A stretch of 64,000 nt of DNA from Nocardia nova SH22a (GCF_000523235.1 NZ_CP006850.1:7006001-7070000); one strand, 5' to 3'; positions 8,907 through 18,695 are shown, counted from the first letter of the stretch. Numbers and translations: made by a program. Notes: generated by a model from the sequence alone, not told the origin.

Positions 8907-9860
8907 GTGACCTCCACCACAACTCGCGTCCTGCGGCTGCTCTCGCTGTTGCAGGACCGCACCTACACCGGCCGGGAGCTGGCGCAGCGGCTGCGGGTCA
9001 CCGATCGAACGTTGCGCCAGGACATCGCCCGGCTGCGGGAACTGGGCTATCCGGTCCATGCCGAGCGCGGTCCGATCGGCGGCTATCGGCTCGGGCAGGG
9101 CAGGACCATGCCGCCGCTGCTGCTCGATGACGACGAGGCGGTCGCGGTAGCGGTAGCGATCGGGCTGGCCGAGGACGGCTCCACCGGCATCGCCGATATC
9201 GACGAGAATGTGGCGCGGGCGCTGGCGAAACTGGAGCGAATTCTGCCGATTCGATTGCAGCGCAAGGTGAGCGCGCTGCGCACCGCCACCGAGATCGGCC
9301 CGGCGGTCACCGGTTCACGCGAACCCGACGCCCCGGTTCCCGCGCAGCTGCTCGCCACCATCGCCGCGGCGATTCGCGGCACCCGCGTTCTGGAAACGGA
9401 CGTCGGTCGCGTCGAACCGTATCGCCTGATCAATTGGCAGCGCCGCTGGTATCTGGTCGCCTACGGCCTCGAAAACCATTCCTGGCGTGCACTTCCCGTG
9501 GCAACGCTGGATCAAGTCGCCACGGGTTCGCACCATTTCGCCGCCCGCGCGCTGCCCGACGACGATCTGGTGGCCTTCGTACTGCGCGAAATCGCCACGG
9601 CCGGTTGGCGAGTCCACGCTCGCGTGACGGTGCTCGCACCCGCCGAAACGGTGATCGCGCGCATCAACCCGACCGTCGGCGTGGTCGAGCCCATCGACAA
9701 GCAGACCAGCGCGTTGTACACCGGCGCAGACACTTTGGAGACCATCGCCATCTATCTCAGCATGCTGATGATGGACTTCCGGGTCGACGGCCCGCCCGAA
9801 TTGGTGGAGCACATTCGCACGTTGGGCCGCCGCTATACGTCTGCCGTCTCACACGCGTAA
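8907..9860 (+). CDS. YafY-type regulator with WYL domain
   Basis: A 317-residue transcription factor. The N-terminal HTH (residues 1-60: LLSLLQDRTYTGRELAQRL, TDRTLRQDIARLRELGYP) is of the DeoR/HTH_11 type and is followed by GPIGGYRLG. The central WYL domain shows NWQRRWYLVAYGLE, and a C-terminal WCX segment follows. WYL domains sense small or nucleic-acid ligands. GTG 8907 has AAAGG nine bases upstream. The likely target is the divergent TIGR03086 gene. Confidence 0.88.
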   Translation: MTSTTTRVLRLLSLLQDRTYTGRELAQRLRVTDRTLRQDIARLRELGYPVHAERGPIGGYRLGQGRTMPPLLLDDDEAVAVAVAIGLAEDGSTGIADIDENVARALAKLERILPIRLQRKVSALRTATEIGPAVTGSREPDAPVPAQLLATIAAAIRGTRVLETDVGRVEPYRLINWQRRWYLVAYGLENHSWRALPVATLDQVATGSHHFAARALPDDDLVAFVLREIATAGWRVHARVTVLAPAETVIARINPTVGVVEPIDKQTSALYTGADTLETIAIYLSMLMMDFRVDGPPELVEHIRTLGRRYTSAVSHA

Positions 9861-10152
9861 ACACCGATCCCAACCGCCGCGAGCACCACCCAGCGCGATC
9901 GCCCAGCCCGAGCCGCCCGCCGGGTTCAGCTCGCCACCGCCTGGGGCAGGACACCGCCGACCGCGATACCGTGGTGAGGCTGACCGCGCAAGTGCGACGA
10001 GGTCGGGGAAAGCAGTCCTACCGGCACTTTCCCACCCGCACCGCAGCGGGCCTGACCGTAATTCCGCTCAGCCCTATCCGCCGCATCCTTGTCGGCGACC
10101 TGAGCGGCGCGTTCGAGGAAGTAGGTCCAGCACCAGCGAAAATGCCCAGCGC
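9861..10152. other. Intergenic, no supported gene
   Basis: These 292 bases separate two convergent genes. A 76-codon frame on the minus strand (10156 down to 9926) opens with a TTG overlapping the grpB-like stop as TTGA. Its first third (FRWCWTYFLERAAQVADKD) looks protein-like but the rest does not. It may be a decayed gene tail; I do not call it. Confidence 0.4.
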
Positions 10153-10740
10153 TCAAAGCATTCCGGCCGCGCGAAAGAGCCTGTCGTAGATCACTCGGAT
10201 CACAGGTTGCTTGCGCAGGTTGTAGTCCATGACGGCCCCACCACCCGGCACCGCGGAGCGCTTCGCGGCCTCGTAGAGCGCGCGATCGTCGGGATGGGTG
10301 CGCAGCCAGTCCCGGAACATGCGGTGCCGGATGACCTCCGGACAGTCGGGGCCGAAAACGTGCAGGTTGACGCGGGGATCGGGCAGGTGCAACATGCGAT
10401 GCTCATGCCACGACGGTTCGCGGATGATGTGCGTGTAGCCGAGTGGTTCCAGCAGCGGCACATACGTTTCCTCGGCACGGGGATCCGCGATGGTCAGGTC
10501 GACATCGACCACGTCCTTCGCGGCCAGCCCCTCCACGGAGGTCGACCCCACATGGTCGATATCGATCACGGCGACGCCGAGTGCGGTGCGGATCCGGGCC
10601 GCCTGGGTCTCGAAGCGCTGCGGCCAGTTCGGGTCGTAGGCGACGATTTCGACGGGGTCTTCCTCCGGGCGGCCACCGACCCACGGGTCCACGTCCGGGT
10701 CGGGGTCGGTATGCCGGGTGATCTCTGCGTGGCTGGGCAT
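10153..10740 (-). CDS. GrpB-family (nucleotidyltransferase-like) protein
   Basis: A 195-residue GrpB/UPF0157 protein, a nucleotidyltransferase-fold family whose biochemical role is unsettled. The hallmark is VEIVAYDPNWPQRFE at residues 30-44, then IDHVGSTSVEGLAAKDVVDV (residues 61-80, the nucleotidyltransferase-like HxGSTxVxGLxAKxxxD motif). The C-terminal RDWLRTHPDDRALYEAAK helix is typical. ATG 10740 gives the expected length; a further ATG eight codons upstream is possible. It lies downstream of, and on the same strand as, the sugar importer genes. Confidence 0.9.
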   Translation of the reverse strand: MPSHAEITRHTDPDPDVDPWVGGRPEEDPVEIVAYDPNWPQRFETQAARIRTALGVAVIDIDHVGSTSVEGLAAKDVVDVDLTIADPRAEETYVPLLEPLGYTHIIREPSWHEHRMLHLPDPRVNLHVFGPDCPEVIRHRMFRDWLRTHPDDRALYEAAKRSAVPGGGAVMDYNLRKQPVIRVIYDRLFRAAGML

Positions 10741-10790
10741 GAGGGGCGATCCTAGTGCCCACATCCCCTTGCGCCGGTTCGCATTCCGAT

Positions 10791-11645
10791 TCAGCGGCCA
10801 CCGAGACCGGACTGCGCGATGCCACGGACGAAGGACTTCTGCGCATACAGGTAGACGACCAGCAGCGGAAGCAGCACGATCAACGCGGCGGCCATCAGGA
10901 TCGGCCAGTTGGTGTGGTACTGGCCCTGCAATCGCACCAAACCCAAAGTGACCGTGGCGATATCGTTGCGCTGGATCATCACCAGCGGCCACAGGAAATC
11001 GTTCCACACCGTGATCCAGGTGAGGACCGCCAGCACCATCATCGCCGGACGGGCCTGCGGCACCAGGATGCGCCGGTAGGTCTGCCAGATGGTGCAGCCG
11101 TCGAGGATGGCCGCCTCCTCCAATTCCACCGGGAGCGTGCGGAAGAACTGTCGCATCAGATAGGTGCCGAAGGCGGAGCCGAACAGGCCGGGCACGATCA
11201 TCGCCCACGGGGTGTCGACCCAGCCGAAGGCCCGCATCAACAGGAACTGCGGAATCACGGTGACGGTGATCGGGACCATCAACGTCGCCAGATAGGCGAT
11301 GAACAGGACTTCGCGGCCGGGAAATCGCAAGCGCGCGAAGGCATATCCCGCGAGGGAGCAGAACAGCACCTGCCCGGCGGTCACGCATCCGGCATAGATT
11401 GCGGTGTTGACCAGCATGCGCCCGAGTGGCAGCAGATCGAATGCCTCGCGGTAGTTGGACCAGTGCGGGTTCGTGGGCAGCGGATTCGGATCGGCGATCT
11501 CGCCCTCGGATTTCAGCGAGGCCGCCAGCGCCCAGAGGATCGGGCCGATCGCGCACCAGGCGATCGCGATCAATGCCAGGTAGATGAGCATTCCCCGGGC
11601 GGTGCGCCGAATGATCGCCCGTTCGGCCAGGCCACGATCCTTCAT
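10791..11645 (-). CDS. ABC sugar importer permease (MalG type)
   Basis: A 284-residue inner-membrane permease of the carbohydrate uptake-1 family with about six spans. The cytoplasmic EAA loop that docks the ATPase reads VELEEAAILDGCTIWQTYRR. The ATG at 11645 overlaps the upstream permease stop as TGATG, with GGAGGAG just before it, so the two are translationally coupled. It pairs with the permease at 11645-12505 and the binding protein at 12727-14058. No ATP-binding subunit is encoded nearby, so a shared MsiK-like ATPase elsewhere must energise it (inference). Confidence 0.95.
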   Translation of the reverse strand: MKDRGLAERAIIRRTARGMLIYLALIAIAWCAIGPILWALAASLKSEGEIADPNPLPTNPHWSNYREAFDLLPLGRMLVNTAIYAGCVTAGQVLFCSLAGYAFARLRFPGREVLFIAYLATLMVPITVTVIPQFLLMRAFGWVDTPWAMIVPGLFGSAFGTYLMRQFFRTLPVELEEAAILDGCTIWQTYRRILVPQARPAMMVLAVLTWITVWNDFLWPLVMIQRNDIATVTLGLVRLQGQYHTNWPILMAAALIVLLPLLVVYLYAQKSFVRGIAQSGLGGR

Positions 11646-12505
11646 CACTGCTCCTCCCGCCGCGACCACCACAGTTGGATCAGCGTGAGCACCAGCAGCA
11701 AGGCGAACATCACCCAGGCCAGCGCGGCCGCGTATCCGACCTCGTAGAACCGGAAGGCGTCCTCGAACAGCATGATTCCGAGCACAAAGGTCCCGGTCTC
11801 CGGACCGCCGTTACCGTCGGTGAGCGCGTACGCCTGGTCGAATGCCTGCACCGAATTGATGATGGTGATCACGAAGACGAACGAGAGCGGACCGCGGATC
11901 AGCGGCACCGTGATCGAACGAAAGCGCCGCAGCGCCCCGGCGCCGTCGATACGAGCGGCCTCGTACAGGTTCTCGGGTACGCCCTGCATGGCCGCCAGCA
12001 GGATGACCGTGGCGAACGGCACGCCCTTCCACACCGTGACGATGCTCAACGCCACCAGGGCCCAGTTCGGATCGCTCAGCCACGGCACCTGCGCCAGGCC
12101 CAGGCCGACGAGTATCCGGTTGACGAGCCCGTCGTCGGCGGCGAACAGGAAGCGCCACACCACCGCCATCGCCACCGTCGAGGCGGCCAGGGGCAGGAAG
12201 ACCAGCGTCCGGAAGATGCCGATCCCCCGCAGCGTCCGGTTGAGCGCGGCCGCGACAGCCAGACTGATCACGACGGTCGGAACGAGTGTGAACAGAGTGA
12301 ACAGTGCCGTATTGCGCAGTGCGATGTAGAACAGCGGATCGTGCGACAGGCGGCGGAAGTTGCTCGTCCCGACGAACCGCATGGGGCTGAACAGATCCCA
12401 CGAATGAAAGGCGAGATACAGCGAAAATCCCAGGGGGAAAAGGAGAAACAGGCCCACCGACGCCAGGTTCGGTACCACGAACCGCATTCCGGCCCGCGCG
12501 CGCAT
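11645..12505 (-). CDS. ABC sugar importer permease (MalF type)
   Basis: A 286-residue permease. The first membrane span starts almost at the N-terminus (FVVPNLASVGLFLLFPLGF), followed by a periplasmic loop with SPMRFVGTSNFRRL. The EAA loop is PENLYEAARIDGAGALRRF. The ATG at 12505 was chosen because the fold begins immediately. The frame is open further upstream and about 220 bases separate it from the binding-protein stop, so an alternative GTG start cannot be excluded. Together with the MalG-type subunit it forms the membrane channel of a sugar importer. Confidence 0.92.
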   Translation of the reverse strand: MRARAGMRFVVPNLASVGLFLLFPLGFSLYLAFHSWDLFSPMRFVGTSNFRRLSHDPLFYIALRNTALFTLFTLVPTVVISLAVAAALNRTLRGIGIFRTLVFLPLAASTVAMAVVWRFLFAADDGLVNRILVGLGLAQVPWLSDPNWALVALSIVTVWKGVPFATVILLAAMQGVPENLYEAARIDGAGALRRFRSITVPLIRGPLSFVFVITIINSVQAFDQAYALTDGNGGPETGTFVLGIMLFEDAFRFYEVGYAAALAWVMFALLLVLTLIQLWWSRREEQ

Positions 12506-12726
12506 CCGATCTACCGCCGAGCCGTGCGAGCGTTGGACCGTGCGGCGGTGCCGTCCTCGATGCCACCACGGGCGGACGTGGGCATTCCGCTCGCCCGCAC
12601 CGGCGAGACTTCCGGACGCACCCGATGAGCGATGCCGACCGGCCTCATCCGGCCGGAAGGCGCGCTCCCCCGCTCGCACATCGCCGTTCCCCACGATCCG
12701 GGCAGCCGTATCCGCCTGCCGGGCGC

Positions 12727-14058
12727 TCATATCCGCTCCCGCAGCAGCCGATCGACATCCGACGCGGTGTCGGCGAGCGACCGCGCCGGCGCCGCACCCC
12801 GCAGCACCCGGTTGCAGTCCCGCGACAACAGCGAATCGACCTTTCCCCAGGCGGGAGTTACGGTCGTTTGTCGCGAATGCGCGGGCCCCTCGGTGAAAAT
12901 CTCCCTGTTGCGCACATCGCGGTGCGCGGCGGCGAATCCGGGCGAGGCCATGGCCGAGCGCAGCACCGGGACGAACAACCCCGACCGGGCGATGAGTTCC
13001 TGACCTTCCGGTCCCGTCGCGAATTTGACGAATTCCCACGCCTTTTTGCGATGGGGACTGGAGGCGGCGATCGCCAGTCCGGTGCACCCCACATCGGTGA
13101 TCGCATCGGGACCACCCTGCGGGCCGACCGGCAGCGCGGTCACGTCGAAGTCGAGATCGTCGTGCTCGGCCAGTTCCGAATACAGCCAGTGCCCGCCGAG
13201 CAGCATGCCCGCTCGCCCGGCCGCGAACACCTCCGACGCCGTCAGCGATTGCCGATCGGCATTCGAGGGCGCGACACCGTAGCGCACCGACAGATCCGCG
13301 TAGAACTGGAAACCCTCCGCGAACCGCGGATCGCCCATCTCGGTGCGGGTGGGATTCTTGGGCGGGCTGAACCATTGCGCGCCGTTGTTCATCGCGAAAA
13401 CTGCCGCCGAGTAGTACGGCACCCAGCCGTCGACGAAACCCCACTGCCGCACCCGGCCGTGACCGTCGCGTTGGGTCAGAGCCTGTGCGGCACGGAGGAA
13501 TTCGGCATACGTCCAGCTGTTCGCCCAGCGGGTGGGCGGGTGAATTCCGGCCCGGTCGAACAGTTTCCGGTTGTAGTAGACGAAGACCCCGGACCACTGT
13601 TCGGGCAGTGCGTACTGACCGTTTCCGTAGGCGAAGGTGTCGTAGAGCGTCGGATAGCTCTGACTGCGCAGGTTCGCCGCGAACTGCGGGTCGCGCGCGA
13701 GCATGGTGCCGAGATCGAGCAGGACGCCGCGCTCGGCCAGTCCGGCGTAGAGCAGTTCCCAGGACATCAGGATGTCCGGGCACTTCCCGCCCGCGCAGTA
13801 GGTCAGCATCTGTTGCAGCGGGTCCGGACTGGACAGGACGGTGCGGATTCTGATGTCCGGTCGGCGCGTGGCGAATTCGTCGATGATTCGCATGCGGGCT
13901 CTCGCCTCCTCCGGGCGGGCCTGGAAGAAGAAGGTCAGCTCGTCGTCGTGGTCCGCGCATCCGGCGGACAGCGCGCCCAGCGCCGCGACCGATGCCGCCG
14001 AACGCAGGACCGCGCGCCGGGAGGTCGAATGCCGGGATGTCGGATCGGGTGTCGCCAC
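12727..14058 (-). CDS. ABC sugar-binding lipoprotein
   Basis: A 443-residue extracytoplasmic solute-binding protein of family 1 (MalE/UgpB-like). The N-terminus has a twin-Arg-like STSRRAVLRSAA stretch, a short hydrophobic span and a lipobox ending ALSAGC, so it should be a Tat- or Sec-exported lipoprotein. GMLLGGHWLYSEL and KKAWEFVKFATGPEGQELI are typical family segments. AAGGAGGTG lies immediately before the GTG at 14058; a GTG five codons earlier at 14073 is the alternative start. It heads the importer operon. The ligand is not predictable; no sugar hydrolase or LacI repressor is adjacent. Confidence 0.9.
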   Translation of the reverse strand: MATPDPTSRHSTSRRAVLRSAASVAALGALSAGCADHDDELTFFFQARPEEARARMRIIDEFATRRPDIRIRTVLSSPDPLQQMLTYCAGGKCPDILMSWELLYAGLAERGVLLDLGTMLARDPQFAANLRSQSYPTLYDTFAYGNGQYALPEQWSGVFVYYNRKLFDRAGIHPPTRWANSWTYAEFLRAAQALTQRDGHGRVRQWGFVDGWVPYYSAAVFAMNNGAQWFSPPKNPTRTEMGDPRFAEGFQFYADLSVRYGVAPSNADRQSLTASEVFAAGRAGMLLGGHWLYSELAEHDDLDFDVTALPVGPQGGPDAITDVGCTGLAIAASSPHRKKAWEFVKFATGPEGQELIARSGLFVPVLRSAMASPGFAAAHRDVRNREIFTEGPAHSRQTTVTPAWGKVDSLLSRDCNRVLRGAAPARSLADTASDVDRLLRERI

Positions 14059-14394
14059 GCACCTCCTTCCCACCGCCTCGCCGCGGGCGACAGCTGCCGG
14101 AAGTGCGGCAACTACCGCAGATCAGCACCGCAGCTTACGGATCGGAGCCGCACCGGCCCGGTCCGACACGCATCCCACCGAGGTTGTCCGGAAATTCGCG
14201 AGGCCGAATCACGGCACGGCGCCGGGGCACGGTCCGGTCTCGGGCATGTGAACCGATGGTTCGGACCGACCCAACCCGATTCATCCTTCGGTGTATTCGG
14301 CTACGTTGTCTCAGTCGGTATGTCCGTTCCCCGCGTGGGGTGCGGAGATACGAACAGCATGTACGCGCGTAGAAAGCACGGGAGAGTAGCTCGC
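14059..14394. other. Divergent regulatory region, importer operon and cstA
   Basis: These 336 bases lie between the divergent binding-protein gene and cstA. I see no gene. A small GAACC-gat-GGTTC palindrome at 14250-14262 and scattered CGGACCGAC-like words are the only notable elements; neither matches an operator I can name. Confidence 0.4.
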
Positions 14395-16677
14395 ATGGCG
14401 ACCATCGAATACCTCCGAACCGACCCGGAACTGCCTCCCGTCGGGATCGTGGACCGCCGCCGCCTCACACCCGCCAAGAAGGCGATCTTCGCGGTGATCG
14501 CGATAGCCGGAGCCGTCGCCTGGGCGATTCTGGCCGTCGTGCGCGGCGAGAGTGTGAACGCGGTGTGGATCGTCATCGCGGCGGTCTGTACCTATGTCCT
14601 CGCCTACCAGTTCTATTCCCGGCTGATCGAATGGAAGATCACCAAGCCGCGCGACGACACCGCCACGCCCGCAGAGGAATTGGAGAACGGCACCGATTAC
14701 ATGCCGATGGATCGGCGGGTGCTGTTCGGACACCACTTCGCCGCCATCGCGGGTGCGGGACCGCTGGTCGGGCCGGTGCTGGCGGCGCAGATGGGCTATC
14801 TGCCGGGCACGCTGTGGATCGTGATCGGCGTCGTGCTCGCCGGTGCGGTCCAGGACTATCTGGTGCTGTGGGCGTCGGTGAAACGGCGCGGCCGCAGCCT
14901 CGGGCAGATGGCGCGCGATGAGCTGGGTGTGGTCGGCGGCGTCGCGGCGCTGGTCGCGGTGCTGATCATCATGGTGATTCTGCTGGCCGTGCTGGGCATC
15001 GTGGTGGTAAACGCGCTGGCCGCGACCAAGGGGGCCGACGGTCACCTGCACGGCGGCAGTCCGTGGGGTGTGTTCTCGATTTCGATGACCATTCCGATCG
15101 CGGTGCTGATGGGCCTGTACCTGCGCTATGTGCGGCCGGGCAAGGTCGGCGAGATCTCGATCGTCGGTTTCGCGCTGTTGCTGCTGGCCATCGTCTCCGG
15201 GCGGTGGGTGTCGGAATCCGGTTGGGGCCGTGATCTGTTCACCCTGTCCGGCACGACGATCGCGTGGATGCTGATCATCTACGGTTTCATCGCCTCGGTG
15301 CTGCCGGTGTGGTTGCTGCTGGCGCCGCGCGACTATCTGTCGACATTCATGAAGGTCGGCACCATCGTGTTGCTGGCGCTGGGCGTGCTGATCACCATGC
15401 CGGTGCTGCACGCGCCCGCCGTCTCGCAGTTCGCGGGCAATTCCAGCGGTCCCGCCTTCGCGGGCAGCCTGTTCCCGTTCCTGTTCATCACCATCGCGTG
15501 TGGTGCGCTGTCGGGATTCCACGCGCTGGTGTCCTCGGGCACCACGCCGAAACTGCTCGAGAAGCAGTCGCAGGCGCGGATGATCGGCTACGGCGGCATG
15601 CTGATGGAATCGTTCGTCGCCGTGATGGCGCTGATCGCCGCCTGCATCCTGGACCAGCATCTGTACTTCGCGATGAACACCGGCGGGCTCACCAGCGCGC
15701 AGGCCGCGGCGGACAAGGTCAACGCGCTCGGCCTGGGCGGTACGCCGATCACCGCGAACGACCTGAATCAGGCCGCCCACGATGTCGGTGAGCAGGCCAT
15801 CTATTCGCGGACCGGTGGTGCGCCCACGCTGGCCGTCGGAATGGCCGAGGTGATGCACAACTTCATCGGCGGCACCGCGATGAAGTCGTTCTGGTACCAC
15901 TTCGCGATCATGTTCGAGGCGCTGTTCATCCTCACCACCATCGACGCGGGCACCAGGGTCGCGCGGTTCATGCTGTCGGACACCCTCGGTAACCTCGGTG
16001 GCCCGGCGCGCAAGTTCAAGGATCCGTCCTGGCGGCCGGGCGCCTGGCTGTGCACGTTCATCGTGGTCGCGGCGTGGGGGTCGGTGCTGCTGATGGGCGT
16101 GACCGATCCGCTCGGCGGTATCTACACGCTGTATCCGCTGTTCGGTATCGCCAATCAGTTGCTGGCCGCGGTCGCGTTGACGGTGGTGCTGGTGATCGTG
16201 GTGAAGAAGGGGCTGGTGAAGTGGGCCTGGATCCCGGCACTGCCGCTGATCTGGGATCTCGTGGTCACCATGACGGCCTCGTGGCAGAAGATCTTCTCCG
16301 GCGACAAGAACATCGGCTACTGGACCCAGCACAACATCTACAGTGACGCCCGCGACGCCGGGAAGGTGCTGGCACCGGCCAAGAGCATGGCCGATATGGA
16401 CAAGGTCGTGCGCAACACCTTCATCCAGGGCACGTTGTCGATCATCTTCGCGGTGCTGGTGTTGATCGTGGCGGTCGTCGGTGTGATCGTGTGTGTACAG
16501 GCGATTCGCCGGGGCGGCGGTACCACCACCGAGACCCCGGAGGTGCCGTCGAAGATCTTCGGGCCCACGGGTTTCGTGACCACCAAGGCGGAGAAGGAGG
16601 TGCAGCGCGAATGGACCGAACTGGAACGACCCGGAACGGCGAAACCACACGCGACCGCACCGGAACCGGCGTCGTGA
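14395..16677 (+). CDS. cstA: Carbon starvation protein A, peptide/pyruvate transporter
   Basis: A 760-residue polytopic membrane protein with well over a dozen hydrophobic spans, of the CstA/BtsT family that imports peptides or pyruvate on carbon limitation. Diagnostic segments are GHHFAAIAGAGPLVGPVLAA near residue 115, YLPGTLWIVIGVVLAGAVQDY and MEVMHNFIGG-type sequence around residue 480. ATG 14395 follows GGGAGAG at good spacing; the frame is open far upstream but without coding character. The stop overlaps the GTG of the ybdD-like gene, a conserved pairing. Confidence 0.96.
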   Translation: MATIEYLRTDPELPPVGIVDRRRLTPAKKAIFAVIAIAGAVAWAILAVVRGESVNAVWIVIAAVCTYVLAYQFYSRLIEWKITKPRDDTATPAEELENGTDYMPMDRRVLFGHHFAAIAGAGPLVGPVLAAQMGYLPGTLWIVIGVVLAGAVQDYLVLWASVKRRGRSLGQMARDELGVVGGVAALVAVLIIMVILLAVLGIVVVNALAATKGADGHLHGGSPWGVFSISMTIPIAVLMGLYLRYVRPGKVGEISIVGFALLLLAIVSGRWVSESGWGRDLFTLSGTTIAWMLIIYGFIASVLPVWLLLAPRDYLSTFMKVGTIVLLALGVLITMPVLHAPAVSQFAGNSSGPAFAGSLFPFLFITIACGALSGFHALVSSGTTPKLLEKQSQARMIGYGGMLMESFVAVMALIAACILDQHLYFAMNTGGLTSAQAAADKVNALGLGGTPITANDLNQAAHDVGEQAIYSRTGGAPTLAVGMAEVMHNFIGGTAMKSFWYHFAIMFEALFILTTIDAGTRVARFMLSDTLGNLGGPARKFKDPSWRPGAWLCTFIVVAAWGSVLLMGVTDPLGGIYTLYPLFGIANQLLAAVALTVVLVIVVKKGLVKWAWIPALPLIWDLVVTMTASWQKIFSGDKNIGYWTQHNIYSDARDAGKVLAPAKSMADMDKVVRNTFIQGTLSIIFAVLVLIVAVVGVIVCVQAIRRGGGTTTETPEVPSKIFGPTGFVTTKAEKEVQREWTELERPGTAKPHATAPEPAS

Positions 16678-16928
16678 CAACTGAGTCCGCCCACGATGGG
16701 GACCGCTCGGCGACGCGCTCTCGCGCCGCCGTCCTCCTCGGCGCTCCGCTGCATGCCGTGCGGTCCGCCGCCGGGTATCTGAACGCGGTACTCGGCGGGC
16801 AGGACTATGCGCGGTACGTGGCGCATCTGCGGCGCAGGCATCCGGACCGGCCGATTCCGACCGAGGGCGAATACTGGCGCGATCGGCACGCCGCCGCGGA
16901 ACGCAACCCCGGCACCCGCTGCTGCTGA
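16674..16928 (+). CDS. YbdD/YjiX family small protein
   Basis: An 84-residue protein of the YbdD/YjiX family, usually encoded directly after cstA/btsT and needed for full transporter function. The family core is YLNAVLGGQDYARYVAHL followed by RRRHPDRPIPTEGEYWRDR, and the chain ends in the typical RCC. GTG 16674 overlaps the cstA stop by four bases (GTGA), so translation is coupled. The N-terminal 25 residues are polar and poorly conserved. Confidence 0.9.
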   Translation: MTTESAHDGDRSATRSRAAVLLGAPLHAVRSAAGYLNAVLGGQDYARYVAHLRRRHPDRPIPTEGEYWRDRHAAAERNPGTRCC

Positions 16929-17117
16929 ACGTCGGGTCAGCGCGGTCGGCAGCGGCGCCGAAATCATTGCGGCACTGCGGAACAGCCCCTTTTCGGGCGT
17001 TATGTCCGCCTGCTCTGAGAAATTTCCTGTGATAGCACACAGACATGGCGCTGAAACGTTGTCCTTACTGGGTAGTTGTCTGTTTTCCGCTAGCGCGGGC
17101 GGGCGCGGGCTGACAAG

Positions 17118-18695
17118 GTGGACAGCGTGAGTGTGAACGGTCTGGATTTCGAACGCTGCTATCGAGCGGTGGCCACCCGTGATGCCCGCTTCGACGGGCA
17201 ATTCGTCACGGCCGTGCGAACCACCGGAATCTACTGTCGGCCATCGTGTCCTGCTATCACTCCGAAGCGTACGAATGTCACGTTCCTGCCCACGGCGGCC
17301 GCGGCGCAGCAGAGCGGCTTCCGCGCCTGCCGCCGGTGCCTGCCCGACGCGGCGCCCGGTTCACCGCTGTGGAACACCCGCGCGGATCTCGCGGCGCGTG
17401 CGATGCGATTGATCGCCGACGGGGTGATCGAGCGCTGCGGCGTGCCCGGACTGGCCGAGAAGCTGGGGTATTCCCAGCGTCAGCTCACCCGGGTGCTCAC
17501 CGCCGAACTCGGCGCCGGACCGCTCGCACTGGCCCGCGCCCACCGCTCCCACACCGCCCGGCTGCTCATCCAGACCACGCGAATGCCCATGTCCGACATC
17601 GCTTTCGCGGCCGGATTCGCGAGTATCCGGCAATTCAACGACACCGTCCGCGAGGTGTTCGCGGTGAGTCCCACCGTGCTGCGCGAGGAGGCCCGCCGCC
17701 TGCGCGGCGACACCCTGCCCGCGACGAACGGCACCCTCACCCTGCGCCTGCCCTACCGGGAACCACTCGACGCGGGCTGGCTCGAATGGTTCCTGTCCGC
17801 CCACGCGGTGCCCGGCCTGGAGAGCTGGGAGGACGGGGTGTACACCCGCAGCCTGCGCACCCCGCACGGATACGCGACGGTGCGCGCGAGTATCCATCCC
17901 GGACATGTGCGGGCGAGCCTGGCACTGCACGATATGCGGGATCTGGCGCCGACGGTGTCGCGGATGCGGCATCTGCTCGACCTCGACGCCGATCCGGCGG
18001 GCATCGACGCGGCGCTGGCCGACGGGTTCGGGCCGGGCGGTCCGGGGATCAGCGCGGGCATCCGCGTGCCGGGCTGCCTGGACGGCCCGGAACTGTTGCT
18101 GCGCACCATGATCGGGCAGCAGATCTCGGTGTCGGCGGCGACAACCCACACCGCCCGGCTGGTGGACGCCCTGGGCGAGAACATCAGCGGGCCGATGCCG
18201 CGGCTGTTCCCCACCGCCGAGGCCGTCGCCGAGCGCGGCGCCGACGTACTCAGCGGGCCCGCCCGCCGCACCGCCTCGATCGTCGCGGTGGCGCGGGCGC
18301 TGGCCTCGGGTGATCTGTCGCTGCACGCCGGGCGCACCGCGGCCGATGTGCGACGCGATCTGCTCGCTCTCGACGGTGTCGGCCCCTGGACCGCCGACTA
18401 CGTCACCATGCGCCTGCTCGCCGATCCGGACATCCTGCTGCACACCGATCTGGTGGTCCGCCAGGGCGCGGCGCAGTACGGCATCGATCTCGCCGACACC
18501 TCGCGCTGGGCGCCGTGGCGGTCGTATCTGTCGATGCATCTGTGGAAACGGGCACTGTCCGAACGCCCGGGACGGGTGGGGGTGCGCCCCGGGGTCTTCC
18601 CGGCCGGGGACGCCGCCCGGCTCATCCGCGACGGCAGCCCGCGTGCGGCCGAGGGCGCCTACCGCCGGACCGTGCCGACGGGCGGACGCCGATGA
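17118..18695 (+). CDS. alkA: Ada-AlkA fusion: methyl-sensing activator and DNA glycosylase
   Basis: A 525-residue multi-domain protein. Residues 12-80 are the Ada zinc/methylphosphotriester domain (GIYCRPSC and ACRRC supply Cys40, 44, 71 and 74). Residues 90-190 are an AraC-type HTH (MPMSDIAFAAGFASIRQFND). The rest is AlkA: an N-terminal domain, then helix-hairpin-helix LLALDGVGPWTADYV with the downstream HTDLVVRQG catalytic Asp segment. It excises alkylated bases and activates repair genes once its zinc site is methylated. The O6-methyltransferase domain of Ada is absent but is supplied by the overlapping ogt. GTG 17118 or 17127 may be the start. Confidence 0.95.
   Translation: MDSVSVNGLDFERCYRAVATRDARFDGQFVTAVRTTGIYCRPSCPAITPKRTNVTFLPTAAAAQQSGFRACRRCLPDAAPGSPLWNTRADLAARAMRLIADGVIERCGVPGLAEKLGYSQRQLTRVLTAELGAGPLALARAHRSHTARLLIQTTRMPMSDIAFAAGFASIRQFNDTVREVFAVSPTVLREEARRLRGDTLPATNGTLTLRLPYREPLDAGWLEWFLSAHAVPGLESWEDGVYTRSLRTPHGYATVRASIHPGHVRASLALHDMRDLAPTVSRMRHLLDLDADPAGIDAALADGFGPGGPGISAGIRVPGCLDGPELLLRTMIGQQISVSAATTHTARLVDALGENISGPMPRLFPTAEAVAERGADVLSGPARRTASIVAVARALASGDLSLHAGRTAADVRRDLLALDGVGPWTADYVTMRLLADPDILLHTDLVVRQGAAQYGIDLADTSRWAPWRSYLSMHLWKRALSERPGRVGVRPGVFPAGDAARLIRDGSPRAAEGAYRRTVPTGGRR

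Noticed and set aside
9926..10156. A 76-codon TTG-initiated gene overlapping the grpB-like stop
   Set aside because: Only the first third looks protein-like, there is no ribosome binding site, and the rest is low in coding character; it is at most a decayed gene.
12625..14394. The upstream 590 codons of the frame containing cstA
   Set aside because: They overlap the binding-protein gene in antisense and lack likeness to CstA; ATG 14395 with GGGAGAG is a good start.
14311..17046. A 911-codon open frame on the minus strand opposite cstA
   Set aside because: It is rich in His/Gln/Arg as expected for the antisense of a high-GC gene and shows no domain; cstA on the plus strand has clear motifs.
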